The position numbers were made by a program, and so were the translations under genes. Of a stretch of DNA of 64,000 bases, positions 25,878 through 35,558 are shown piece after piece. Numbering within the stretch: the stretch's first letter is position 1; each line of letters opens with the position of its first letter. Below the pieces are notes generated by a model. That model was not told the DNA's origin. It worked only from the letters and a program-made list of their open reading frames with translations, and made no database searches. Location: positions 1 through 64,000 of the forward strand of contig PXRP01000022.1 of assembly GCA_003021655.1 (NCBI GenBank), written 5' to 3'. Source of the stretch: Halobacteriales archaeon QS_4_69_31. Lineage in GTDB: Archaea; Halobacteriota; Halobacteria; Halobacteriales; Haloarculaceae.

Positions 25878-26498
25878 ATGCGCGTCGTCGTGCCGTTCGG
25901 CGCCGCCCGCCCGAAAACACGTCTCTCGCCCGTTCTCGACGACGACGAGCGGCGCGAGTTCGCGGCCGTCATGCTCGCGGACGTCCTCGACGTGCTCGAC
26001 GCCTGCGGCCGGGAGCCGACCGTCGTCGCCGACGCGCCGGTCGCGTGTGACGCCCCGGTCGTCGTCGACGACCGGCCGCTGACCGACGCCGTCAACGCCC
26101 GACTCGGTGACGAACCGACCGCCGTCGTCATGGCCGACCTCGCGCTGGCGACGCCGGCGGCCGTCAAGCTCCTGTTCGCGCCCGACGCGGCGGTCGTCCT
26201 CGCACCGGGCCGGGGCGGCGGGACCAGCGCCGTCGTCTCGCGCCACCCCGAGTTCACCGTCGACTACCACGGCGCCTCGATCCGCGACCACCGCGAGCGG
26301 GCCGCGGCCGTCGGGGCCGACACCGCGACCGTCGACTCGTTCCGGCTGGCGACCGACGTCGACGAACCCGCCGACCTCGTGGAGGTGCTGCTCCACAGCG
26401 AGGGCGGCGCCGCCGAGTGGCTCCGCGAGGCCGGCTTCGCGCTCCGGACGGCCGACGGTCGCGTCGAGATCCGGCGATCCGGGACCGAATCCGGATAG
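25878..26498 (+). CDS. cofC: 2-phospho-L-lactate guanylyltransferase CofC
   Basis: A 206-residue nucleotidyltransferase that activates phospholactate (or PEP/phosphoglycerate) with GTP during coenzyme F420 synthesis. It begins [20 protein letters not shown], the CofC signature. [18 protein letters not shown] and [13 protein letters not shown] follow, with [14 protein letters not shown] near the end. It starts at the base after the preceding stop codon, so it is operonic with the cetZ pair. A short stem (CCGAAT 26485, ATTCGG 26500) covers its stop codon. Confidence 0.92.
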   Translation: MRVVVPFGAARPKTRLSPVLDDDERREFAAVMLADVLDVLDACGREPTVVADAPVACDAPVVVDDRPLTDAVNARLGDEPTAVVMADLALATPAAVKLLFAPDAAVVLAPGRGGGTSAVVSRHPEFTVDYHGASIRDHRERAAAVGADTATVDSFRLATDVDEPADLVEVLLHSEGGAAEWLREAGFALRTADGRVEIRRSGTESG

Positions 26499-26540
26499 AA
26501 TTCGGACAACCGTTTTACCCGTCCGGCGACCACCCGGAAA

Positions 26541-26560
26541 TGCACGGGTCAGCCCGTGCA
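26541..26560. promoter_or_regulatory. perfect palindrome in the cofC-cofG spacer
   Basis: TGCACGGG (26541-26548), loop TCAG, CCCGTGCA (26553-26560). A TATA-like CGTTTTACCC at 26511-26520 would start transcription near 26543, placing the palindrome at the very start of a leader of about 108 bases before cofG. It could be an operator or a 5' RNA hairpin. Confidence 0.55.
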
Positions 26561-26650
26561 GACGGCTCGCAACGCACCTGGACCGTGCCGCGCTGACGCC
26601 TCATCTCCCCGTTCCATTCGGTTTTTCCGGCATCCGGGAGCGCCAGCCCT

Positions 26651-27802
26651 ATGTCGGTCGAACGCGGACGACCCACCGTGATCCCCGGCGCCGACGAGTA
26701 CGACGTCGACATCTCCATCCCGGAGGCGGCCGTCGAGCGCCTGCTCTCGGTCGGGGCCGCCGACGTCGCGGCCGCCGACGAACTCACCTTCGCGCGTAAC
26801 GTGTTCGTCCCGCTGACGACCGCCTGCCGGTACACCTGCACCTACTGTACCTACTACGACCCGCCCGGGCAGGCGTCGCTGATGCCCCCCGAGGAGGTCC
26901 GGGACGTCGTCGCGACCGGCGCCGACGCCGGCTGTACGGAGGCGCTTTTCACCTTCGGCGACGACCCCGACGACCGGTACGACGCGGTCTACGACCAGCT
27001 CGCCGAGTGGGGTCACGACTCTATCCACGAGTACCTCCGGGAGGCCTGCGAGATCGCCCTCGACGAGGGCCTGCTCCCCCACTCGAACCCGGGCGACCAG
27101 ACGCGCGAGCAGCTGGCCACCGTCGCCGACGTGAACGCGAGCATGGGCGTGATGCTCGAGACGACCGCGGACGTGCGGGCCCATGGCGGCCCGCGCGCGA
27201 AATCGCCCGGCCAGCGCCTCCACACCATCCGGACCGCGGGCGAACTGGGCGTTCCCTTCACGACGGGCATCCTCGTCGGCATCGGCGAGGGCTGGCGCGA
27301 CCGCGCCGAGAGCATCCTCGCCATCCGGGAGCTACACGACCGCTACGACCACGTCCAGGAGGTGATCGTCCAGCCCGTCCGGGAGAACGACCGCTGGCGC
27401 GAGGGGGCGCCCGACCTCGGGACGCTCAGGCGGACCGTCGCGATGGCCCGCGCCGGCCTGCCCCCGGAGGTCTCAGTCCAGGTCCCGCCCAACCTCGCGG
27501 ACGTCCGCGAGGTCGTAGACTGTGGCGTCGACGACCTGGGCGGCGTCTCGCCTGTGACCGACGACCACGTCAACCCCGACTACGCCTGGCCCGCCCTGGA
27601 GCACCTCCAGGCGGTGGCCGACGACGCGGGCGCCCCCCTGCGCGAGCGCCTGCCCGTCTACGAGCGCCACGTCGCGGCGGGCCGGTGTTCCGACCGGGTC
27701 GCGGCCGCCATCGACGCCCCGGACGCCCACGGCCGGCGGTTCCGGGCGGTGCTCGAACGCGGCGAGAACCCCGCCGACCGGCGGGCCAGCGTCGGCGACT
27801 GA
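26651..27802 (+). CDS. cofG: FO synthase subunit CofG (radical SAM)
   Basis: A 383-residue radical SAM enzyme, the 7,8-didemethyl-8-hydroxy-5-deazariboflavin synthase subunit that works with CofH to build the F420 chromophore. The [4Fe-4S] motif is CRYTCTYC (Cys59, Cys63, Cys66), followed by ALFTFGDDPDDRY, VMLETTADVRA and SPGQRLHTIRTAGELGVPFT typical of CofG. It has its own leader with a palindrome and converges with cofH. Confidence 0.95.
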   Translation: MSVERGRPTVIPGADEYDVDISIPEAAVERLLSVGAADVAAADELTFARNVFVPLTTACRYTCTYCTYYDPPGQASLMPPEEVRDVVATGADAGCTEALFTFGDDPDDRYDAVYDQLAEWGHDSIHEYLREACEIALDEGLLPHSNPGDQTREQLATVADVNASMGVMLETTADVRAHGGPRAKSPGQRLHTIRTAGELGVPFTTGILVGIGEGWRDRAESILAIRELHDRYDHVQEVIVQPVRENDRWREGAPDLGTLRRTVAMARAGLPPEVSVQVPPNLADVREVVDCGVDDLGGVSPVTDDHVNPDYAWPALEHLQAVADDAGAPLRERLPVYERHVAAGRCSDRVAAAIDAPDAHGRRFRAVLERGENPADRRASVGD

Positions 27803-27983
27803 TAAAGGTGCCCGGCATAGGCGGCAGCACGTTCAGGCGTGTCGCGCCCGAACGTTCGACCGCCGGCGGTCTGTGGCCGGGAGCGCTGCCCTGAACCACT
27901 GCCCTCCCCCGGCGCAACCGTTCCCCCGCTGGCCTTCGTGCCGTGACGTTCTCGAACGGACGACCCCAGTCGACCGCGGCCGG

Positions 27984-29339
27984 TCACTCGACGAGCGGCG
28001 TCCCGTCGGCCCGGGGGCCCAGTTCCGGTCCGTGGGGCGGGTCGTCGGGGTCGATCCGGCGGCGCCGGCGGTAGTCGGTCGACCGCTCGACGGGGACCCG
28101 ACCGACCGCGTCTATCATCTCGACGTACTCCCCGAAGGAGCGGTACTGGCCGAAGTCACCGCCCGCGCGCCTGGTGATCTCCTCGGAGAGGATGGTGCCC
28201 ATGAAGTCGTCGGCGCCACACGAGAGCATTTTCAGCCCCTGTTCGTCGCCGTACTTGACCCACGAGGACTGGACGTGGTCGACGTTGTCCAGGAAGAGTC
28301 GCGAGACGGCGACCATGAGTTCGTCCTCGTCGGTCGTCGCGCCGCTCTCGACCATCCCGCGCTCGTAGAGGGGCGTGTTCCGGTGGACGAACGAGAGCGG
28401 GACGAACTCCGTGATCGCGCCGGTGCGGTCCTGGAGGGCCCGGACCCGTTCGAGGTGGCGGACGCGGTGGGCCTCGTTGTCGACGTGGCCGTACATGACC
28501 GTCGCGGTCATGTCCAGGCCGACGCTCGCCGCGGCCTCAATGGCCTGGACCCACTCGTCGCTGGTGATCTTGGCCGGGCAGATCACCTCCCGCACCTCGT
28601 CGACGAGGATCTCTGCGGCCGTCCCGGGGACCGAGTCGAGCCCGGCCTCGGCCAGGCGGCGGTAGACCTCCTCGTAGGACCAGTCCGCGCCGCGCTGGGC
28701 GTGGTAGGCCTCCTCGGGGGTCATCGAGTGGACGTGGACGTCCCCGACATCCATCGCGCGGACCTGCTCGCAGTAGGTGCCGGGGTCGGTCTCGTAGGCC
28801 TCGGGCGGGCGGTAGTTCAGGTCGCCCCGGTCGCTCCCCTCGAGGACCTCCCGGTGTTCGGCGTCGAGGGCGAAAGCCGGGTGCAGCCCGGAGACCGAGC
28901 AGACCTCGTAGATGCCGCGTTCGAGGGCGCTCCGGACGGTCTCGCGGGACTCGGCGGGCGTCTTCGTGAACCCGCCGTGGTCGGCGTCGCTGTCCGTGCG
29001 GAACTGCTCGGAACGGTCCTTGAAGTTACAGAACAGACAGCCGGTGTTGCAGGCGGTGGTGACGTTGTTGTTGAGGTTGGCGACGAAGGTGACCTCGTCG
29101 CCGACGACCTCGGCGCGGCGGCGGTCGGCGGCCTCCAGGACGAGTTCCTTCCGGCGGCGGTCGATCCCCCGGCGGTCCGTGCCGGTGGTGAGCAGTTCGA
29201 TCCCGTCGGCGACCGAGAGCCGGTCGCCGTCGCGCGCCCTGGCGAGCGCGTTCTCGAACGACTGGTCGGTCTCGGGCCGGTGGTCGAACCCGAACTCGCC
29301 GCGGGGGACGTTGGCCCGCGGCTCGGCCGCGTCGGACAT
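27984..29339 (-). CDS. cofH: FO synthase subunit CofH (radical SAM)
   Basis: A 451-residue radical SAM enzyme joining tyrosine to 5-amino-6-ribitylaminouracil in F420 synthesis. The cluster motif is CNTGCLFC (Cys97, Cys101, Cys104), preceded by VTFVANLNNNVTTA. VCSVSGLHP, DVHVHSMTPEE and SVPGTAAEILVDEVREVICP are CofH/MqnE-class signatures. Convergent with cofG, so the two halves of FO synthase sit tail to tail with a 181-base spacer in which I see no gene. Confidence 0.95.
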   Translation of the reverse strand: MSDAAEPRANVPRGEFGFDHRPETDQSFENALARARDGDRLSVADGIELLTTGTDRRGIDRRRKELVLEAADRRRAEVVGDEVTFVANLNNNVTTACNTGCLFCNFKDRSEQFRTDSDADHGGFTKTPAESRETVRSALERGIYEVCSVSGLHPAFALDAEHREVLEGSDRGDLNYRPPEAYETDPGTYCEQVRAMDVGDVHVHSMTPEEAYHAQRGADWSYEEVYRRLAEAGLDSVPGTAAEILVDEVREVICPAKITSDEWVQAIEAAASVGLDMTATVMYGHVDNEAHRVRHLERVRALQDRTGAITEFVPLSFVHRNTPLYERGMVESGATTDEDELMVAVSRLFLDNVDHVQSSWVKYGDEQGLKMLSCGADDFMGTILSEEITRRAGGDFGQYRSFGEYVEMIDAVGRVPVERSTDYRRRRRIDPDDPPHGPELGPRADGTPLVE

Positions 29340-29487
29340 TGACGGCCCTTGACGACCGACCCTCAAATGCCCCCCGGTCTCGGCCGGGCTGGCGGGCTGT
29401 CCCCGACCCCGGCAAATACCGCGCCGTCGCGAACGGGGCCCGTCTGCCGGGACGGCTGTCGGGACCGGCCACGACGCCGCCCGGCCG

Positions 29488-30522
29488 TCAGCCGTGGTTC
29501 GGGAGGTAGTCGACGACCGTCGAGGCGGTTTCGAGGACGACCCAGCCGACAAAGAGGACGTACGCGCCAAGCAGGGCGACCGACTCGGCCGTCGAGAGTT
29601 CGAGGTCCGTCCGGAGCGCGGTAAAGAGGAGGATCGTCGCGAGCGTCAGCACGCCGAACATCGGCACGGCCATCGCGAAGTTGAACGACGCCTGGCCGAG
29701 CACGAGCACGCCGACCGGGATGGCCACGAGCAGGTCGAAGGTGTTCGACCCGAGGACGTTCGCGACCGACGCGACCCCGCGGTCGTCGCGGGCGGCGCGG
29801 ACGCTGACCAGCGCGTCGGGCAGGCTCGTCGCCCCCGCGGCGACGGTCACGCCCATGACGAACTCCGGGACACCGAAGGCCAGCCCGAGCGCCTCGACGG
29901 CCTCGACGAGCTGGTGGACCGACGCGAGGATCAACACGAGGCCGGCGACCAGGAACGCCCACTGGCGTCCCACCGCGACCCCGGCCCCGGCCTCGGGGTC
30001 GACCTCGTGGTCGGCGGTGTCCTGGACCTGGATGAACAGGTAGAGGCCGTACAGCCCGACAGGGACGAGCGCGAGCGGGCGCGTGACGGTGCCCGCGAGG
30101 TAGTCCACGGAGGTGTCGGGGAAGTAGATCACCCCCATCGCGAAGGTGATCAGGAGCGCCGAGACCGCGAGCATGTAGAACTGCGCCTCCTTGTAGACGA
30201 GCGTCCGGTTGGCCTCGATCTCGTCGTCGGTGACGATGCCGGCCAGCGCCGGGATGACGAGGATGTTGAAGATAGCCGAACCGACGATGGCGCCGACGCC
30301 CAGGCCGAGCGACCCGGTCAGGAGCGCCGCGAATACGACCGTCGCCAGTTCGGGAAAGCTCGACCCGACCGCGGCGACGATAGAGCCCTGGACGACCGGC
30401 GGCAGGCCGTAGTACTCCGACAGTTTCTCGCTGGCCGTTTCGAGCCAGCCGCTTCCGACCCAGATGACGCCCGTCGCGACGAAGAGTATCCCCACGTCGA
30501 GCAGGTGCGATCCCGAGACCAT
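29488..30522 (-). CDS. CaCA-family sodium:calcium antiporter
   Basis: A 344-residue integral membrane exchanger of the YrbG/CaCA family with about ten membrane helices. The two inverted alpha-repeats are clear: GSSFPELATVVFAALLTGSL with GAIVGSAIFNI, and AAGATSLPDALVSVRAARDD with NVLGSNTFDLLVAIPVG. The acidic residues in GSSFPE and GATSLPD form the ion sites. It probably exports Ca2+ in exchange for Na+. It is a different branch from the exchanger at 47549. Confidence 0.92.
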   Translation of the reverse strand: MVSGSHLLDVGILFVATGVIWVGSGWLETASEKLSEYYGLPPVVQGSIVAAVGSSFPELATVVFAALLTGSLGLGVGAIVGSAIFNILVIPALAGIVTDDEIEANRTLVYKEAQFYMLAVSALLITFAMGVIYFPDTSVDYLAGTVTRPLALVPVGLYGLYLFIQVQDTADHEVDPEAGAGVAVGRQWAFLVAGLVLILASVHQLVEAVEALGLAFGVPEFVMGVTVAAGATSLPDALVSVRAARDDRGVASVANVLGSNTFDLLVAIPVGVLVLGQASFNFAMAVPMFGVLTLATILLFTALRTDLELSTAESVALLGAYVLFVGWVVLETASTVVDYLPNHG

Positions 30523-30612
30523 CGCCGGATACGTCGGTGTCTCGGCACATAGACGTTTCCGTGGCCGAGCGGAACTGCAACCTCTTTGGTGGCGGGGGGA
30601 AAAGCCCCGCCA

Positions 30613-31665
30613 ATGACGTCAGTCAAGGAGTTCCGCGTGGAGACGCCGGCCACGCCCGACGAACTCGGGCGGGGCGCGTTCGTCTTCACCGACGATTACT
30701 CGGTGTTCGACTGGGGGAAGATGCCCGACCGGATCCCCCAGAAGGGGGCCGCGCTCTGTACGATGGGCGCGTTCAACTTCGAGGTGCTTGAAAGCGAGGG
30801 GGTCCCCACCCACTACGAGGGCGTCGTCACCGACGACGCGGACGGCGCCGTCCCCCTGGAGGTGGCGCTGGACGCGGGGAGGGCCCCCCGCGAGATGGCG
30901 ATCGAACTCACGCAGGTCCCGGACCTGCCCTTCGAGGGGGCCGACGCCGAGGACCCGAGCGGCTACGACTACGACGCCTACCACGGGGCGGCCGGCGAGA
31001 ACTACCTCGTCCCCCTGGAGGTCGTCTTCCGCAACCGCGTCCCAGTCGGCTCCTCGCTACGGAAGCGGACGACCCCGGCCGACCACGGACTCGACCGCGA
31101 GAACTGGCCCGACGAGGCCGTCGACCTCCCCGAGCCGGTCGTCGAGTTCTCCACCAAGTACGAGGAGCAGGACCGCTACCTCGACCGCGCGGAGGCCGAC
31201 CGGCTCGCCGGCCGCGCCGGCGTCGACGACCTGGAATCGGTCGCCCGCGAGGTTAACAGGCTCGTGACCGACCGCGCCGCCGAGGCCGGCCTCGTCCACG
31301 AGGACGGCAAGATCGAGTGTCTCTACTACCGCGGCGAGGTCAGGGTCGCCGACGTCGTCGGGACCTTCGACGAGAACCGTTTCTCCTACGACGGCCAGCA
31401 GGTCTCCAAGGAGGTCATCCGGCAGTACCACAAGCGCACCCGGCCCGGGTGGGTCGATGCCGTCAGCCGGGCCAAGGCCGACGCCGACGAGCGTGGTGTC
31501 GCCGACTGGAAGTCACTGTGTGACCGCACGCCGGACCCCCTCGATGAGCGCGTGGTCCGGGCTGCCCGCGACCTCTACTGTGCGGGCACCAACGCCTACG
31601 TCGGCCGCGACGCCTTCGAGGCTCCCTCGCTCGACGCGGCGGTTGAGGCGGCCCGTGACCTCTGA
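30613..31665 (+). CDS. purC: phosphoribosylaminoimidazole-succinocarboxamide synthase
   Basis: A 350-residue SAICAR synthetase of purine biosynthesis. It begins like the family ([20 protein letters not shown], the SAICAR GK(V/A)RD-type loop in diverged form). [35 protein letters not shown] and [20 protein letters not shown] are conserved. The archaeal form is longer than the 240-residue bacterial one. ATG at 30613 chosen; an in-frame start at 30586 would add nine residues. Confidence 0.92.
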   Translation: MTSVKEFRVETPATPDELGRGAFVFTDDYSVFDWGKMPDRIPQKGAALCTMGAFNFEVLESEGVPTHYEGVVTDDADGAVPLEVALDAGRAPREMAIELTQVPDLPFEGADAEDPSGYDYDAYHGAAGENYLVPLEVVFRNRVPVGSSLRKRTTPADHGLDRENWPDEAVDLPEPVVEFSTKYEEQDRYLDRAEADRLAGRAGVDDLESVAREVNRLVTDRAAEAGLVHEDGKIECLYYRGEVRVADVVGTFDENRFSYDGQQVSKEVIRQYHKRTRPGWVDAVSRAKADADERGVADWKSLCDRTPDPLDERVVRAARDLYCAGTNAYVGRDAFEAPSLDAAVEAARDL

Positions 31666-32067
31666 GCGGCCGGCCCCGAGCAGGGGGCGGGCGTCCGAAG
31701 GTTTTTGAGCGGGAACGCGACCACCTGCGACCATGCGCTGAGACCCGGCCCGGGACGGGCCGCGGGAGCGCGACACGACCGTCCCGGGAGCGGCCAGTGT
31801 CGCCTGTTCGTCCACGCTCAGACTCGGGTCGTCGGCTCGGACGCCCAGCCAGTCGTCCCGTCCGTGTTCGGTCGGTCCGCTCGTTCGTCCCGTGGTCGGT
31901 CGATCCGCTCGCTCGTCCGGGCTCTATCACCCGTTTCGGTTGCCCGTCGGCCGTCCGCAGTCGGTCGCCTCGCGCGCCGCCGAAACCTCTCTGTCCGGTA
32001 TCACGTCGGGGCCGAACGCACGCAGGGAGTTATGAGGATGGAGAGAATAGAGAGGGACGACACTCAC
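31666..32067. other. 400-base gap: TATA-like element, two-codon ORF and long hairpin
   Basis: No convincing protein gene. GTTTTTGAG at 31701-31709 is TATA-like. At the leaderless distance, ATG CGC TGA (31733-31741) would be a Met-Arg-stop frame. Just downstream, CCCGGGACGG (31749-31758) and CCGTCCCGGG (31779-31788) form a perfect 10-base stem with a 20-base loop. The rest (31800-32030) has only imperfect direct repeats around TCGGTC and CGCTCGTCC. It could be a small RNA gene or the purC terminator region. Confidence 0.35.
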
Positions 32068-32994
32068 ATGGCGGACCTGACAGTCGTGTGTACGGACCCC
32101 GACACGGACGAGCGGTCGGCCACCGGGCAGACGCTCGCGGAGGGGGGGTACGAGGTCGTCTCCTGTGGGTCACTCGCCGAGGCGACGGAGGCGCTGGAGG
32201 CGCACTCGGTCGACTGCGTCGTCACGGAGTATACGCTCCCGGACGGGACCGGGCTGGACCTGGCCGGCCGCGTCCGCGACCGGTCGCCGGACGTGCCCTG
32301 TATCCTGTTCACGAACGAGAGTTCGTCGGCCATCCGGACTGACCGGCGCGAGGACGTCGTCGTCGAGTACCTGCCCAAGGGGATGCCAAAGGCGAGGGAG
32401 TCGCTGGTCCGTCTCGTCGGCAACAGCGTCTCCCAGTGCCGACAGGTCGGGTACCCGCTGCCGGACGACGAGGACGAGCGGCTGGCGGCGCTCGCACAGT
32501 ACGACCAGCCGGGGATGGAGACCGCCGACTCGTTCGACCGGCTGACGGCGCTCGCGCGCACCCACTTCGGGGTCGACGTCGCGTTCGTCGGGCTGGTCGA
32601 CGCTCACGAGGAGCGGTTCCTGGCCTGTGCCGGCGAGAACTGGGAGACGGTGGCCAGGGAGGACACGATGTGTACGCACACGATCCTCGAAGACGAGTTG
32701 CTGGTCGTCGAGGACGTCGACGCCGACCCTCGCTTCCGGGACAACGAGCGGCTGGCGAAGCTCGACATCGAGGCCTACGCGGGCGTGCCGTTGCGCACGC
32801 CCGGCGGGGCGGCGATCGGGGCGTTCTGTCTGACACACTACGAGCCGCGGTCGTTTTCCGACGCGGAACTCGACGACCTCGAACGGTTCGGGGACGAGGC
32901 AATGGAGCAACTGGAGTTGCGACGAATGCTGAACGAACGCGACGACACCGGTGCGGAGACAGGGGAGGCGGCGACCGGGAGTGAGCACTCGTGA
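32068..32994 (+). CDS. receiver-GAF signalling protein
   Basis: A 308-residue cytoplasmic regulator. The N-terminal receiver domain (about 1-120) has LTVVCTDPDTDER, the phosphorylation-site region VDCVVTEYTLPDGTG with Glu in place of the usual Asp, and EYLPKGM supplying the conserved Lys. The GAF domain (about 150-290) reads FDRLTALARTHFGVDVAFVG, with AGENWETVAREDTMCTHTIL and EAYAGVPLRTPGGAAIGAFCL. The missing Asp means it may not be phosphorylated in the standard way. Starts at 32032 or 32038 are possible. It overlaps the next gene by 4 bases (GTGA). Confidence 0.85.
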   Translation: MADLTVVCTDPDTDERSATGQTLAEGGYEVVSCGSLAEATEALEAHSVDCVVTEYTLPDGTGLDLAGRVRDRSPDVPCILFTNESSSAIRTDRREDVVVEYLPKGMPKARESLVRLVGNSVSQCRQVGYPLPDDEDERLAALAQYDQPGMETADSFDRLTALARTHFGVDVAFVGLVDAHEERFLACAGENWETVAREDTMCTHTILEDELLVVEDVDADPRFRDNERLAKLDIEAYAGVPLRTPGGAAIGAFCLTHYEPRSFSDAELDDLERFGDEAMEQLELRRMLNERDDTGAETGEAATGSEHS

Positions 32995-33650
32995 GCGTCC
33001 AGCGCACTCGTTACACGTTCGACGGCTTGCCGCTGGCGGACGTCGACCGGGGGACGAACATCCTCGTGGCGGGGCCGGCACTGGGCGGGATCCGCACGCT
33101 CGTGTTGCGGATGATGCTCCGCGAGCACGACCGCGAGGGCGCGATATTCATCACCGCGGACACGGACGGGCCGGCGACGCTCGACGCGTACGAACGTCTC
33201 GGGGGGAGCCTCGACGCGACCCGGGTCGGCGTCATCGACTGTACCGAGGAGAGCGTCGACGACGCGGACCACAACGTCTGCGCGGTCGGGAGTCCGAGCG
33301 ACCTGACCGGCGTCGGCATCGAGTTCTTCTCGCTGTACGAGTCGCTGCACGCGAACGGCGCGACGGGGGTCCGCACCGGCGTCTACACGCTCTCGCCGTT
33401 CGTCCTCTACGCGTCCCCGAAGCCCGTCTACCGGTTCGTCCACACGATGGCCGGTCGCATCAGGGCCGCCGACGGCCTCGGCGTCTGTGCCATCGACCCC
33501 GACACCGTCGAAGACCAGACGCTCTCGTCGCTGTCGCAGGCGTTCGACGCGCGCGTCGACCTCCGGCGGGAGGGCGACGACATCGCGGTCCGGACGCGGG
33601 GGCTCGCCGACCAGTCCGACGGCTGGCAGCCCGTCGACCTCGACGGGTGA
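32991..33650 (+). CDS. RecA/KaiC-fold partner protein with degenerate P-loop (DUF7504-like)
   Basis: A 219-residue protein starting with GTG inside the previous stop codon. Strand 1 is NILVAGPALGGIRTLVLRMM; the Walker A is present only as a shape (GPALGGIRT, no Lys). AIFITADTDGPATLDAYERL, TGVYTLSPFVLYASPKPVY and the late strand VDLRREGDDIAVRTRG complete the reduced KaiC-like fold. Translational coupling to the receiver-GAF gene indicates they form one signalling unit. Confidence 0.8.
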   Translation: MSVQRTRYTFDGLPLADVDRGTNILVAGPALGGIRTLVLRMMLREHDREGAIFITADTDGPATLDAYERLGGSLDATRVGVIDCTEESVDDADHNVCAVGSPSDLTGVGIEFFSLYESLHANGATGVRTGVYTLSPFVLYASPKPVYRFVHTMAGRIRAADGLGVCAIDPDTVEDQTLSSLSQAFDARVDLRREGDDIAVRTRGLADQSDGWQPVDLDG

Positions 33651-33721
33651 CCGCGGACTCGCGCGGGCCAGCGCCTGGGGGAACCAAAACCTCTTGACCG
33701 GGAGGGCCTTCCCTCCCGGTA

Positions 33722-35503
33722 ATGGTAAGCACGCTCACGTGGGTGATCGCCGGGATCGCGGTCTACACGCTCGGCGCGATGGCGTTGCATGCGCGGGGGC
33801 TGCTCCCGGAGTCGGTCCGTGTCACCGGTCCGATCGTCACCCTCCACACGGGCCGCGGGCGGGCGTTTCTCAACAGACTGGCCGCGCCGCGGCGCTTCTG
33901 GCGGGCCTGGGGGAACTTCGGCGTCGGCGCCGCGGTCGTGGTCATGGTCGGGAGCGCGGCCGCGGTCTTCGGGTCGGCGCTCGCGGCCATCCGGGACCCC
34001 GACCGCGCCACCTTCCAGGACCCCCAGAACGCGCTCGTCATCCCCGGCGTCAACGACTTCCTCCCGCTCGCGGCCGCCCCCGAGATCGTCTTCGGCCTCG
34101 TGGTCGGACTGGTCGTCCACGAGGGGGGCCACGGCCTGCTCTGTCGCGTCGAGGACATCGACATCGACTCGATGGGGCTGGCCTTCTTCGCGTTCCTCCC
34201 CGTGGGAGCGTTCGTCGAACCCGACGAGGAGAGCCGCAACCGGGCCTCCCGCGGGAGCCAGACCCGCATGTTCGCCGCGGGCGTCACCAACAACTTCTTC
34301 GTCACCTTCCTGGCGTTCCTGTTGCTGTTCGGGCCGGTCGCGGGGTCGATCTCGGTCGCCGCCGGCGTCCCGGTCGGCGACGTCGTCCGCGGGTCGTCGG
34401 CCGACGACGCCGGGATCGATTACGGCGACGTGGTCACGAGCGTCAACGGGACGACCGTCGACGACGAGGCGGCCTTCGAGCGGGCCGTTGGACGGGTCGA
34501 GAGCCGGCGCGTCCGGGTCGGCCTGCGGGACGGCACCACCGCGACCATCAACCGGTCGCTGTTGCTCACGCGGGTGGTCCCGAGCGTCGTCGAGGGGGTC
34601 GAGGTGAGCCGCGACCGCCCGACGGTCATCGAGCGGGTCAACGGGACGAGCGTCGGGACCGAACGCGAGTTCGCGCGGGTCGTGGCCAACCGGACCGTCG
34701 TCGAACTGGAAACCAACCGCGGGAGCGCGTCGGTCCCCATCGGCGCGTACGTCTCGAGCGTCAACGAGACGGGCGCGTTCGCCGACGCCGGCGCGCCGAC
34801 CGGCGACGCCGACCTCATCATCACCAGCGTCGACGGCCGGCGCGTCACCAACGTCACGACGCTGAGTAGCGTCCTCGACGGCACCGACCCCGGCGAGACG
34901 GTCACCGTCGTCGCCTACGTCGACGGCTCCCGGGAGTCGTTCGAGGTGACCCTCGACGAGGGCGACGACGGCAACGGCTATCTCGGCGTCCGCCTCGCGG
35001 GTGGCTACAGCGGGATGGTCGTCGACGACATGGGCATCGACCCCTACCCGGCGTCCGGCTTCCTGTCGATCCTCGGCGGGTCCAGCGGCCCGCTCGGAGG
35101 CCTGCTGTCCGGCGAGTTCCTCCGGAACGCGTTCGTCGTACTCCTGTTGCCGTTTTTCGCCACGCTCGCGCCGGATATCTCCTATAACTTCGCCGGCTTC
35201 ATCCCCCCGGTGACGAACTTCTACACCGTCACCGGCCCGCTCGCGGCGCTGGGCGACGGTGTCTTTCTCGCCGCGAACCTCCTCTTTTGGACCGCGTGGA
35301 TCAACCTCAACCTCGGCCTGTTCAACTGCATCCCGATGTTCCCGCTGGACGGCGGGCACATCCTCCGGGCCAGCACCGAATCGGTCGTCTCGCGGCTGCC
35401 CGTCAGCGACCGGCGCCGGCTCACGACCGCGCTCACCGGCTCTGTCAGCGTCGTCATGCTCGTGGGCCTGGCGCTGATGCTGTTCGCGCCGCAACTGCTC
35501 TGA
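33722..35503 (+). CDS. site-2 protease family intramembrane metalloprotease with PDZ-like domains
   Basis: A 593-residue membrane protein. The zinc motif HEGGH is at 133-137 in a membrane helix, and the second metal motif FPLDGGH (Asp in LDGG, about 542-545) is near the C-terminus. The middle has two PDZ-like regions (about 220-280, VVRGSSADDAGIDYGDVVTS, and about 350-410, GDADLIITSVDGRRV). It belongs to peptidase family M50 and cleaves membrane-bound substrates, for example anti-sigma or SREBP-like regulators. The haloarchaeal substrate is unknown. Confidence 0.93.
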   Translation: MVSTLTWVIAGIAVYTLGAMALHARGLLPESVRVTGPIVTLHTGRGRAFLNRLAAPRRFWRAWGNFGVGAAVVVMVGSAAAVFGSALAAIRDPDRATFQDPQNALVIPGVNDFLPLAAAPEIVFGLVVGLVVHEGGHGLLCRVEDIDIDSMGLAFFAFLPVGAFVEPDEESRNRASRGSQTRMFAAGVTNNFFVTFLAFLLLFGPVAGSISVAAGVPVGDVVRGSSADDAGIDYGDVVTSVNGTTVDDEAAFERAVGRVESRRVRVGLRDGTTATINRSLLLTRVVPSVVEGVEVSRDRPTVIERVNGTSVGTEREFARVVANRTVVELETNRGSASVPIGAYVSSVNETGAFADAGAPTGDADLIITSVDGRRVTNVTTLSSVLDGTDPGETVTVVAYVDGSRESFEVTLDEGDDGNGYLGVRLAGGYSGMVVDDMGIDPYPASGFLSILGGSSGPLGGLLSGEFLRNAFVVLLLPFFATLAPDISYNFAGFIPPVTNFYTVTGPLAALGDGVFLAANLLFWTAWINLNLGLFNCIPMFPLDGGHILRASTESVVSRLPVSDRRRLTTALTGSVSVVMLVGLALMLFAPQLL

Positions 35504-35558
35504 GACCCCATCGCGGTCGAGCGGGTGGATTCAAGCGGTTCGCGGCCCACCGGCCGGT

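Noticed and set aside
27803-27983. Possible small gene between cofG and cofH
   Set aside because: No frame with a plausible start or acidic composition. Only weak repeats around AACGTTC.
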